From NCBI RefSeq assembly GCF_004358105.1, contig NZ_SMYL01000011.1, forward strand, positions 1-64,000: DNA of 64,000 nucleotides, given 5' to 3'. The position numbers and the translations under genes are program-made. The notes beneath the pieces were generated by a model. The model made no database searches. It saw nothing but the letters and a program-made list of their open reading frames with translations, and was not told the origin of the DNA. The DNA comes from Sapientia aquatica (GTDB taxonomy: Bacteria; Pseudomonadota; Gammaproteobacteria; Burkholderiales; Burkholderiaceae_D). Of the stretch, positions 56,901 to 64,000 are shown in pieces. How positions within the stretch are numbered: position 1 is the stretch's first letter; every line of letters starts with the position of its first letter.

Positions 56901-58601
56901 TTACTTAGCCACAGCCATGTTTTTAGTAATTACCCATTGCTGTGCAATCGACAATACGTTGTTGACTACCCAATACAACACCAAACCCGATGGGAAGAAG
57001 AAGAACATCACCGAGAATACTAATGGCATGATCATCATCATTTTGGCTTGCATTGGATCAGCAGGCGCTGGGGTGAGTTTAGTTTGAATGAACATCGACA
57101 CCGCCATCAAAATCGGCAAAATTAAGAAGCCATCGGGTGTCGACAAATCTTGAATCCAACCTAACCACGGCGCGTTACGCAATTCAACGCTGGCTAATAC
57201 CACCGAATACAAAGCCATAAATACTGGCGTTTGAATCAAGATCGGTAAGCAACCGCCCAATGGATTTACCTTTTCGGTTTTGTACAACTCCATCATGGCT
57301 TGATTCATTTTTTGCGGATCGTCTTTGAAGCGCTCACGAATCGCTGTCATTTTTGGCGTAAGTAATTTCATCTTACCCATGCTGCGGAAGCTGGCCGCTG
57401 ACAGTGGGAAAAACGCTAATTTGATCACGATGGTCAAGACGATAATCGTCCAACCCCAGTTGCCCAAAATAGTGTGGATTTCGTTCATCAACCAGAACAC
57501 GGGTTTCGCCACAATCGAGGTCCAGCCGTAGTCTTTGGTCAAATTAAATCCAGGCGCAACTTGATCCAAAATCGAGGTGACCAACGGGCCAGAATAAATC
57601 TTGGCATCCAAAGTTTCGGATGCGCCCGGCGCGATTGGCGCCATCGTCAAAATGTTACCGACGGCATATAAATTGGTATCAACTTTTTTGGTAAAGATTT
57701 CGCGCTGCACTTTGTCTTGCGGAATAATGCCCGAGACAAAATAGTGCTGGATCATCGCAAACCAACCGTTGTCGGCTTTGGTTGCGTGGCTGTCTGAGCC
57801 TTTTTCGATTTTGTCGAACGCGACGGAGTGGAATTTTTCTTCTTCAGTGTAAATCGCAGGGCCGGTAAAGGAGCTGACGAAACGCGATTCGCTTTCCAAC
57901 TTGCCGCCATCACGTACTAACTGCATGTAGACCGCTGGGGTAATTGGCGCAGCAGTTTGATTGATAACTTGGTGGGTTAAATCGATCGAATACGAACCCT
58001 TTTTGAAGGTATAAGTTTTTACTAACTTAACGCCATTTTGTTCGGCTTCCAGCACCAATTGGACTTGACCAGCATCATCCAAGGTACGCAGACCCGGCTT
58101 GGCTACGAATACCGATTTATGGTTAGGCAAATTACCCAACAAACCAGTTTGCGCTAAATAAGTGCGCTTATCGGTTTTATCGAATAGCACCACGTTATGC
58201 ACTTGCGTTGGCGCGTCTTTGTGGAAAATCATGGATTTCCAACCAGCACCGAAAGAAGTATCGGCACCGTCTTTTTGCTTCAACAATTCTAAGTAGCGCA
58301 ATTCGCCGCCTAGCGTATCAATTTCGGCTTTGAAAACGTCTGTGATAATCGTAATGACTTCGCCTTGCACTGGTGCAGCCTGAGTTGCGCCGGGCAGACT
58401 GCCGACAGCGCTAGCGGTGGCAACTGGATTGGCTGGATCGACCTTGGCGGCGGAATTCGGCGTTGCGTTAGCGGGACTTGCTACAGTTTGAGTCGTGCTT
58501 GGGAAAAGCATGGACGGTCGGCCATTAAACCGCTGCCAGTTCTCCCACAGGAGCAGCAACGACATTAAGAAAACTATCCACAAAACGATACGCTTATTCA
58601 T
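56901..58601 (-). CDS. yidC: membrane protein insertase YidC
   Basis: Inserts and folds inner-membrane proteins alone or with SecYEG. The 566-residue protein has an N-terminal membrane anchor (about 5-20), the large periplasmic P1 domain (about 60-340), and the conserved core with GNWGWTIIVLTIVIKLAFFPLS, then PLGGCLPILIQTPVFMALYSVV, and a C-terminal LPSGLVLYWVVNN-like FPSGLVLYWVVNNVLSI. It is separated from yidD by 202 bp, which holds no recognised gene. Confidence 0.97.
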   Translation of the reverse strand: MNKRIVLWIVFLMSLLLLWENWQRFNGRPSMLFPSTTQTVASPANATPNSAAKVDPANPVATASAVGSLPGATQAAPVQGEVITIITDVFKAEIDTLGGELRYLELLKQKDGADTSFGAGWKSMIFHKDAPTQVHNVVLFDKTDKRTYLAQTGLLGNLPNHKSVFVAKPGLRTLDDAGQVQLVLEAEQNGVKLVKTYTFKKGSYSIDLTHQVINQTAAPITPAVYMQLVRDGGKLESESRFVSSFTGPAIYTEEEKFHSVAFDKIEKGSDSHATKADNGWFAMIQHYFVSGIIPQDKVQREIFTKKVDTNLYAVGNILTMAPIAPGASETLDAKIYSGPLVTSILDQVAPGFNLTKDYGWTSIVAKPVFWLMNEIHTILGNWGWTIIVLTIVIKLAFFPLSAASFRSMGKMKLLTPKMTAIRERFKDDPQKMNQAMMELYKTEKVNPLGGCLPILIQTPVFMALYSVVLASVELRNAPWLGWIQDLSTPDGFLILPILMAVSMFIQTKLTPAPADPMQAKMMMIMPLVFSVMFFFFPSGLVLYWVVNNVLSIAQQWVITKNMAVAK

Positions 58602-58803
58602 AAGTGCTATCCAAAAATGTCTAATCAGTTGTAGTGCGGCTGCGTGATACTAAAAAATCGGGTACGAGCCGTATTAAGTCGGTGCACGCATCTTCACTCG
58701 GCTGCGCGCGGCAGTGCGCTGCTGTTGAGCGGCGCTACTACATTGGTATCAGGTGCGCCAAAACAAGAGCGCGCCAATTTTAATCTAGTTTGCTGCGTAC
58801 TAA

Positions 58804-59085
58804 TTACATTCCTGCGGCTTTTTTAGCGTCTGTTGCAGAGTCGGTTGCTGGCTCTGCCGCCCGCTCTCCAGCCGCTTCCGGCACCAAATCAACACCACCT
58901 TCGTGCCAAGGATGGCATTTACACAAGCGTTTGCCCGCAAAAACAGAGCCTTTGAGCACGCCATGGCGGCGGATTGCCAAATCAGCATAAGCGGAACAAC
59001 TGGGATAAAAGCGACAATTTTGCCCAAGAAACGGGCTAAGTAGGAGCTTGTAGGCGCGCAGCAGAAAAAGCAGGATGGTTTTCAT
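58804..59085 (-). CDS. yidD: YidD membrane-protein insertion efficiency factor
   Basis: A small peripheral membrane protein that assists YidC-dependent insertion. The 93-residue protein has the hallmark cysteine pattern CRFYPSCSAYADLAIRRHG and KCHPWHEGGVDLVP. The C-terminal 20 residues are an alanine-rich extension beyond the minimal family length. It overlaps rnpA by 4 bp. Confidence 0.95.
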   Translation of the reverse strand: MKTILLFLLRAYKLLLSPFLGQNCRFYPSCSAYADLAIRRHGVLKGSVFAGKRLCKCHPWHEGGVDLVPEAAGERAAEPATDSATDAKKAAGM

Positions 59086-59552
59086 TCTGCCGCCTTGAGC
59101 GTTTTATGTGCATCGGATGCTAAAACCGATTCGGCGCTAGTTTCAACTTTGGCCAGCACACGCGCCGCTTCCAATACTTTATTGAGCTTGGCAGGAATGG
59201 CAAACAGACTGAGCACTTCATTGAACAGCAGCGCTTGAATATCGGGCGTGCACGCCGGTTGCTGCTTGTTACCCACGGCTTTCGATAAGCGCACCACGCA
59301 ATCCAAACCAAGTGAGCGCAGCAGTTCAGACTGGCGAAAACCTTCTCGCACAGCCCGTTTGACGGTGTTACGCGTAACTGCTCTGGGCGCCAAGCGCTTG
59401 GCCGCCACAACACCTAAACGGGCGTGGGTCAATGAATTGGGGCGAACATACAGCACCAAATGCTCTGTCTTAAACACGGGCCGCAAACGAAAAACGGATG
59501 AAAACTCATCCGTTTTAACGATACGACGTGTACGTTCAAATTTGCCAGTCAT
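59082..59552 (-). CDS. rnpA: ribonuclease P protein component
   Basis: Protein cofactor of RNase P, which trims tRNA 5' ends. The 156-residue protein has VYVRPNSL-like LVLYVRPNSL, the RNA-binding motif RNTVKRAVREGFR and ARLGVVAAKRL. It is about 30 residues longer than typical owing to a C-terminal helical, charged tail. I chose ATG 59552 (MTGKFERTRRI start); the frame extends upstream without family similarity. Confidence 0.93.
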   Translation of the reverse strand: MTGKFERTRRIVKTDEFSSVFRLRPVFKTEHLVLYVRPNSLTHARLGVVAAKRLAPRAVTRNTVKRAVREGFRQSELLRSLGLDCVVRLSKAVGNKQQPACTPDIQALLFNEVLSLFAIPAKLNKVLEAARVLAKVETSAESVLASDAHKTLKAAE

Positions 59553-59713
59553 GGAATCAGTAATCACTATGCAGGGCGACCTAAGGTATTTTGGACAATG
59601 GGCAGTGTCGGAGTAATCTTCATCGCACCTCACCACTTAATTGACGCAAAACTGTCGCGCTTGCTAGGTTTTACTTTAAACAGCTAAGCAATCTTAGCTG
59701 ACTGTCACTGAAC

Positions 59714-59848
59714 TTATACAGCTAAACGCTTGCGGCCTTTAGCACGACGTGCGTTCAGAACGGCACGGCCGCCACGGGTTGCCATACGGGCACGGAAGCC
59801 ATGAGTGCGCTTGCGGCGTACAACGGAAGGTTGGTAAGTACGTTTCAT
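59714..59848 (-). CDS. rpmH: 50S ribosomal protein L34
   Basis: A 44-residue, extremely basic protein with the invariant family sequence: MKRTYQPS at the start, [11 protein letters not shown] in the middle and [18 protein letters not shown] at the end. It is the standard left flank of oriC and heads the rpmH-rnpA-yidD run. Confidence 0.98.
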   Translation of the reverse strand: MKRTYQPSVVRRKRTHGFRARMATRGGRAVLNARRAKGRKRLAV

Positions 59849-60510
59849 GTTGGTCTCGCTAATCTAGCAAAAAAAATCGGTTCAAATTGGGACTTGGAAC
59901 AATACCGGCGGTTTTTAATTTGCCTGCATTACTCACCTGCTCTACAACTACACACTGCCTACTCTAACTATTCACCTAAGACGGCTGCACGATTTGCACA
60001 ACTTACTTACATATTGACAGCCTAAACAGACGTTCTGATATCTTGACAAACAACCTAGAGAAGCACGCAGAGTCTGTCGCCACAAATAAATCAAAAGGCA
60101 GAGAACCTGCGATTAGACAGCATTTCACCCTTTTATGTCAAGAGAAATGAGTGAAAAACTTGTAGCCACTGCGCGCCAATTAATAGAGAAATAAAATCAA
60201 TCGGCCTAGCGGAAATAGCTTATTGGCAAACCTCATCCCCCAAGCGCCAACATTCGGCAGCGCTGGACCCAGCGCCTAATTAACAAGCAACAGCGCGAAA
60301 AAGTTTATTGCATCAAAAGCAAAAATCAACATAAATACAACACTAACGACACAAACTTCCCGAGCAACAAGCCAATTAAACCATCCACCAATATCCCAAT
60401 CGTTGAAATCGAAACTAGTTTACCGACGGCATTATTAAAACAATGCCTAGGAGAAGAATAAATTCCTCCGTGCAGCAGAATTTAAATTGAAAACTAGATA
60501 AGAAAACACA

Positions 60511-60538
60511 AAAAAATAGTCGCCCAGCCTGTGGATAA
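60511..60538 (-). promoter_or_regulatory. origin unwinding element: DnaA box, GC block and DnaA-trio-like tract
   Basis: On the minus strand the DnaA box TTATCCACA is followed by GGCTGGGCG and then ACTATTTTTT. This matches the order box - GC-rich block - DnaA-trio that defines the basal unwinding system in Bacillus subtilis, where the trio tract also reads ACTATTTTTT-like. Opening would proceed leftward into the AT-rich stretch. Confidence 0.55.
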
Positions 60539-60560
60539 CTTTCCCGGTCGGGGTTAGAAT
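60532..60560 (+). promoter_or_regulatory. putative dnaA promoter overlapped by the DnaA box
   Basis: TGGATA (60532-60537), a 17-bp spacer and TAGAAT (60555-60560) form a plausible sigma70 promoter for dnaA, about 200 bp upstream of its start. The DnaA box covers the -35, which would allow autorepression by DnaA. Confidence 0.45.
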
Positions 60561-60769
60561 AGCGGTTTGGAATTTTGTGTCAGATCGTTGTTATTTATTG
60601 GGCTTCGCATTGCACTGAGCATTGCGCCGCATCGCAAAACATAACAATGTTAGCAACTCAATCTCGCTCTTGGGTGCTTACACAAGCTCGTAAGATGAAG
60701 TCACGAATTATTAAGCGATTTTTTGCCTGACCCTCGATTTACCGCAATACAACTCACTCATAAAGATTC

Positions 60770-62155
60770 ATGGAAAATTTCTGGCAGGCATGTTCCGCTC
60801 AACTGGAGCAGGAATTAACTCCTCAACAATTTAGCGCATGGATTAAACCACTTACCCCAATCGACTATGCCGAGGGCAAGTTGCGCATTGCTGCGCCAAA
60901 TCGCTTTAAATTGGATTGGGTCAAAACCCAATTCGCTGGCCGGATTGTCGAATTAGCAGCGCAGTTTTGGGATCATGAAATTGACGTGCAATTTATTCTT
61001 GATCCGCGCTTAGCCAACGTCAAAAAGCCAACCCAAGACATCGCACCAACAGTCGATATTGGCGTGAGCCCCGACGAAGTGCGCGCACCGGAAGAAGTTC
61101 GCCCGACAACGATTATCGAAACACCTAAACGTGATCAAAGTCGCATTAATAGTGCCCTCACGTTTGACAGTTTCGTCACTGGTAAAGCCAACCAATTGGC
61201 ACGCGCGGCGGCGATTCAGGTGGCCAATAATCCAGGCGTGTCTTACAACCCACTGTTTTTATATGGCGGCGTTGGTTTGGGTAAAACCCACTTGATTCAT
61301 GCCATTGGTAATCAGATTTTGCTCGACAACCCGAATGCCAAAATCCGCTACATACATGCTGAGCAATATGTACGCGACGTGGTGACGGCTTATCAGCGCA
61401 AAGGTTTTGATGAATTCAAGCGTTACTATCATTCGCTCGATTTATTGTTAATTGATGATATTCAATTTTTTGCCGGCAAAAACCGCACGCAAGAAGAATT
61501 CTTCTACGCCTTTGAAGCGTTAATCGCGGCCAAGAAACAAATCATCATCACTAGCGACACCTATCCTAAGCAAATTACTGGAATGGATGATCGCTTAATT
61601 TCACGTTTTGATTCAGGTTTGACGGTGGCAATTGAGCCGCCTGAACTTGAAATGCGCGTCGCGATTTTGCTTAAAAAAGCCAAACAAGAAGGCGTGGTGT
61701 TTTCAGACGATGTGGCGTTTTTTGTGGCTAAGCATTTACGCTCCAACGTGCGTGAACTTGAAGGCGCGTTGCGCAAGATTTTGGCTTATTCACGTTTCCA
61801 CGGCAAAGACATCACCATTGATGTGGTCAAGGAAGCGTTAAAAGATTTGTTATCGGTGCAAAATCGTCAGATTTCGGTAGAAAACATTCAGAAAACGGTC
61901 GCCGACTTTTTCAATATCAAAGTCGCGGATATGTATTCCAAACGTCGCCCCGCCAACATTGCGCGGCCACGTCAAATCGCGATGTATTTGGCCAAAGAAT
62001 TAACCCAAAAAAGTTTGCCAGAAATCGGCGAATTATTTGGTGGACGGGATCACACCACCGTTTTACACGCAGTCCGCAAGATTACCGCAGACCGGAGCAA
62101 GAACCCGGAATGCAACCATGAATTACACGTGTTGGAGCAAACCCTGAAAGGCTAA
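60770..62155 (+). CDS. dnaA: chromosomal replication initiator protein DnaA
   Basis: Binds DnaA boxes and opens oriC. The 461-residue protein has domain I ([21 protein letters not shown]), a linker (about 85-125), the AAA+ domain with Walker [10 protein letters not shown] and Walker [11 protein letters not shown], and the DNA-binding domain IV with [14 protein letters not shown] and [11 protein letters not shown]. It is followed by dnaN 60 bp later. Confidence 0.98.
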   Translation: MENFWQACSAQLEQELTPQQFSAWIKPLTPIDYAEGKLRIAAPNRFKLDWVKTQFAGRIVELAAQFWDHEIDVQFILDPRLANVKKPTQDIAPTVDIGVSPDEVRAPEEVRPTTIIETPKRDQSRINSALTFDSFVTGKANQLARAAAIQVANNPGVSYNPLFLYGGVGLGKTHLIHAIGNQILLDNPNAKIRYIHAEQYVRDVVTAYQRKGFDEFKRYYHSLDLLLIDDIQFFAGKNRTQEEFFYAFEALIAAKKQIIITSDTYPKQITGMDDRLISRFDSGLTVAIEPPELEMRVAILLKKAKQEGVVFSDDVAFFVAKHLRSNVRELEGALRKILAYSRFHGKDITIDVVKEALKDLLSVQNRQISVENIQKTVADFFNIKVADMYSKRRPANIARPRQIAMYLAKELTQKSLPEIGELFGGRDHTTVLHAVRKITADRSKNPECNHELHVLEQTLKG

Positions 62156-62215
62156 TTTGTTGGTCACACGGCAAACTAGTTTTTCATCCTTTTACTATTA
62201 CTAGAGGACAGTCTT

Positions 62216-63319
62216 ATGCAATTGGTTAAAACCCATCGTGACACTCTGCTGCGCCCTTTGCAAATTGTGAGTGGTATTGTCGAGCGTCGGCACACATTGC
62301 CGATTCTGGCCAATATCCTCATACGCAAAGATGGCGACAACGTGTCATTTTTATCGACTGACATTGAAGTCCAAATCACCACCAACGCTGCGATTGGCTC
62401 TGGTGCCGAAGCGGCCTCAACAACGGTCGCTGCGCGTAAATTACTCGACATTTTGCGCGCCTTGCCGGAAGGCGAAGTGACCTTAACACTAGCCAACAAA
62501 CGCATGACCGTGCAATCGGGCAAATCACGTTTTAATCTGCAAACTTTGGCAGCGGAAGAATTCCCAACCGTGGCCGTCGCAGAACAATTTAACGCCAGCG
62601 TTAGCTTGCCGCAAAAGACTTTGAAGCACTTATTTAACATGGTGCATTTCTCGATGGCGCAGCAAGACATTCGCTATTACTTGAACGGTTTGTTGTTGGT
62701 CGTTGATGGTAATAGTGTCATTGCGGTTGCCACCGATGGTCACCGTTTGGCGTATTGCCAAGTATCGACCGAGCAAGAATTTGCGCGCCAAGAAGTCATC
62801 ATCCCGCGCAAAACGATTATCGAATTGCAGCGCTTGTTAGAAGACACCGAAGAGCCAGTGCAAATCAATATCGCTAACAATCAAGTGAAGTTGAACTTTG
62901 CTGACATCGAATTAATTTCCAAATTAGTCGAAGGCAAATTCCCAGACTTCAACCGCGTGGTGCCAAAAGGCTACGTACATAATTTTTCGATAGGCCGTGA
63001 ATCGTTGCTGCGCTCGTTGCAACGTGCCGCGATCATGACTAGCGATAAATTCAAAGGCATTCGTTGCGTGATCACACCGGGCAGCATGAAGGTGAGTTCC
63101 ACCAACGCCGATCAAGAAGAAGCGGTCGAAGAAATCGAAATCGATTACAACGGCGACAGCGTCGATATCGGCTTCAACGTGACCTATCTGTTGGATGTAT
63201 TGAATAACCTCAAATGCGATCAGATTAATATCGCCTTGGGTGATTCGACTTCCTCCGCGTTGATTACCGTGCCAGGCCAAGACGACTTTAAATATGTCGT
63301 CATGCCTATGCGTATTTAA
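62216..63319 (+). CDS. dnaN: DNA polymerase III subunit beta (sliding clamp)
   Basis: Ring-shaped dimer that tethers the replicative polymerase and is the hub for clamp-binding proteins. The 367-residue protein has three clamp domains; visible family segments are RRHTLPILANILI, YYLNGLLLVV, VATDGHRLAYCQ and the C-terminal YVVMPMRI, which contributes to the peptide-binding pocket. Confidence 0.98.
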   Translation: MQLVKTHRDTLLRPLQIVSGIVERRHTLPILANILIRKDGDNVSFLSTDIEVQITTNAAIGSGAEAASTTVAARKLLDILRALPEGEVTLTLANKRMTVQSGKSRFNLQTLAAEEFPTVAVAEQFNASVSLPQKTLKHLFNMVHFSMAQQDIRYYLNGLLLVVDGNSVIAVATDGHRLAYCQVSTEQEFARQEVIIPRKTIIELQRLLEDTEEPVQINIANNQVKLNFADIELISKLVEGKFPDFNRVVPKGYVHNFSIGRESLLRSLQRAAIMTSDKFKGIRCVITPGSMKVSSTNADQEEAVEEIEIDYNGDSVDIGFNVTYLLDVLNNLKCDQINIALGDSTSSALITVPGQDDFKYVVMPMRI

Positions 63320-63356
63320 CATCGGTCGTTTTATTTTTTACTGTTATTTGCTGTGA

Positions 63357-63381
63357 TTGCAGCAGGATTTTTCTGCTGCAA
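63357..63381 (+). other. hairpin in the dnaN-gyrB spacer
   Basis: TTGCAGCAG and CTGCTGCAA form a perfect 9-bp inverted repeat with a 7-nt loop. There is no U tail downstream, so it is more likely an mRNA leader structure of gyrB than a terminator. Confidence 0.4.
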
Positions 63382-63433
63382 AGACTGTTTCGCTGTTCAT
63401 TTGTAGAAACAATTAAATTTACCAAAGGTAGCC

Positions 63434-64000
63434 ATGTCCGAGATTTTGCCCGATTCCAATCCAGCCCCTACCCAAGCTGCGAATACTCCTGGCGTTGATA
63501 ATAGCCAATACGGAGCGTCTTCCATTCAGATTCTTGAAGGTCTAGAGGCGGTAAGAAAACGCCCAGGTATGTATATCGGCGACACTTCCGACGGCACCGG
63601 CTTACATCACTTGGTGTTTGAAGTGCTGGATAACTCAATCGACGAATCCTTGGCTGGCTACTGCACCGAAATCAACGTCACGATTCACTCGGATAATTCC
63701 ATCTCGATCACCGATAACGGTCGCGGTATTCCAACCGGCATCAAGTTAGACGACAAGCACGATCCCAAACGCAGCGCGGCGGAAATCGTGATGACCGAAT
63801 TGCATGCTGGCGGTAAGTTCGATCAAAACTCCTACAAAGTATCCGGCGGTTTGCATGGCGTGGGTGTGTCTTGCGTCAATGGCCTGTCTAAATTACTCAA
63901 GCTCACCATTCGTCGCGATGGCAAAGTGCACACGATGGATTTCGTGCGCGGCGTTCCGCAAAATCGCGAACTCGAAACCATCGACGGCGTGTTGTGCTCC
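63434..64000 (+). CDS. gyrB: DNA gyrase subunit B (partial, runs off the right edge)
   Basis: The first 189 codons of the ATPase subunit of DNA gyrase. The GHKL fold motifs are seen: [24 protein letters not shown] with the catalytic glutamate region, TDNGRGIP and [12 protein letters not shown]. The N-terminus has a short variable extension of about 30 residues. Order dnaA-dnaN-gyrB without recF between dnaN and gyrB is common in Burkholderiales. Confidence 0.98.
   Translation, partial: MSEILPDSNPAPTQAANTPGVDNSQYGASSIQILEGLEAVRKRPGMYIGDTSDGTGLHHLVFEVLDNSIDESLAGYCTEINVTIHSDNSISITDNGRGIPTGIKLDDKHDPKRSAAEIVMTELHAGGKFDQNSYKVSGGLHGVGVSCVNGLSKLLKLTIRRDGKVHTMDFVRGVPQNRELETIDGVLCS

Larger units (their letters stand above)
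59849..60769. other. oriC: chromosomal replication origin region (oriC)
   Basis: About 920 bp between the divergent rpmH and dnaA genes, the normal oriC location in proteobacteria, with no gene inside. It is AT-rich, notably 60480-60520. I find one perfect DnaA box TGTGGATAA (60530-60538, TTATCCACA on the minus strand). Other candidates (for example 59991-60001 and 60383-60391) match at only about 6 of 9 positions. Confidence 0.85.

Noticed and set aside
58644-58826. 60-codon plus-strand frame between yidC and yidD
   Set aside because: Opposite strand, no start signal, no recognisable features; the 202-bp spacer looks non-coding.
59991-60391. Additional DnaA boxes in oriC
   Set aside because: Candidates such as ATTTGCACA and CCATCCACC match only about 6 of 9 bases; possible weak sites but not supportable by eye.
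1-64000. CRISPR array, prophage, toxin-antitoxin or defence cassette
   Set aside because: No regularly spaced repeats, integrase, phage structural genes or recognisable defence enzymes were seen; almost every gene belongs to a known core family.

Overview
The window looks like the replication-origin region of a betaproteobacterial chromosome, most likely order Burkholderiales. A low-to-middle-GC member of Oxalobacteraceae (Undibacterium/Herminiimonas-like) would fit, but that family placement is inference from gene order and product type, not a measured phylogeny. The evidence is the order rpmH-rnpA-yidD-yidC-mnmE on one side of an origin with dnaA-dnaN-gyrB on the other, the Burkholderiales chain mla - ABC exporter - bolA - murA - hisGDCBHAFIE - hinT - tatABC, petABC next to sspAB, and a PhaM-type polyhydroxybutyrate granule protein. 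Most genes left of the origin lie on the minus strand, co-directional with a leftward replication fork.

Layout. 1-400: leader and tandem promoters of a ribosomal RNA operon that runs off the left edge on the minus strand. 0.4-3 kb: enoyl-CoA hydratase, mltA, a tiny membrane protein and apaG. 3.1-8.7 kb: rpe-gph and the tryptophan operon trpEGDC, preceded by a recognisable Trp leader peptide and attenuator. 8.7-15.4 kb: a zinc-ribbon DUF2256 protein overlapping a photolyase, then an M61 peptidase, DUF3429, a MobA-like nucleotidyltransferase, dsbC and a UbiH-family hydroxylase. 15.5-17.8 kb: a short-chain fatty acid transporter between tRNA-Phe and tRNA-Thr. 17.8-22.7 kb: sspB, sspA, the cytochrome bc1 complex (petABC) and mscL. 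22.7-26.6 kb: Nif3-like protein, HtrA-type protease, DUF2461 and an orphan solute-binding protein. 26.7-43.2 kb: a long minus-strand chain of near-contiguous genes covering retrograde phospholipid transport (Mla), an ABC exporter, BolA/IbaG, MurA, all nine histidine genes of the cluster, HinT and Tat secretion. 43.4-49.6 kb: glutamate synthase gltBD. 49.6-55.3 kb: an accessory-looking stretch with a REP-associated tyrosine transposase and a palindrome, phaM, two tandem DUF3108 genes, queC, a DUF156 metal-sensor-like regulator and a lipoprotein. 55.3-64 kb: mnmE, yidC, yidD, rnpA, rpmH, oriC, dnaA, dnaN and the start of gyrB.

Functionally this is mainly core genome: replication initiation, tRNA and RNase P biology, amino-acid synthesis (Trp, His, Glu), envelope maintenance (Mla, MurA, MltA, YidC, Tat) and respiration (bc1). 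I did not find an undescribed multi-gene defence or mobile system. The most informative non-routine signals are the trp leader/attenuator, the oriC architecture (one canonical DnaA box, a GC-rich block and a DnaA-trio-like tract, with the box overlapping a putative dnaA promoter), the RAYT with its palindrome, the incomplete metal-site DUF156 regulator, and several very short proteins with good ribosome-binding sites.
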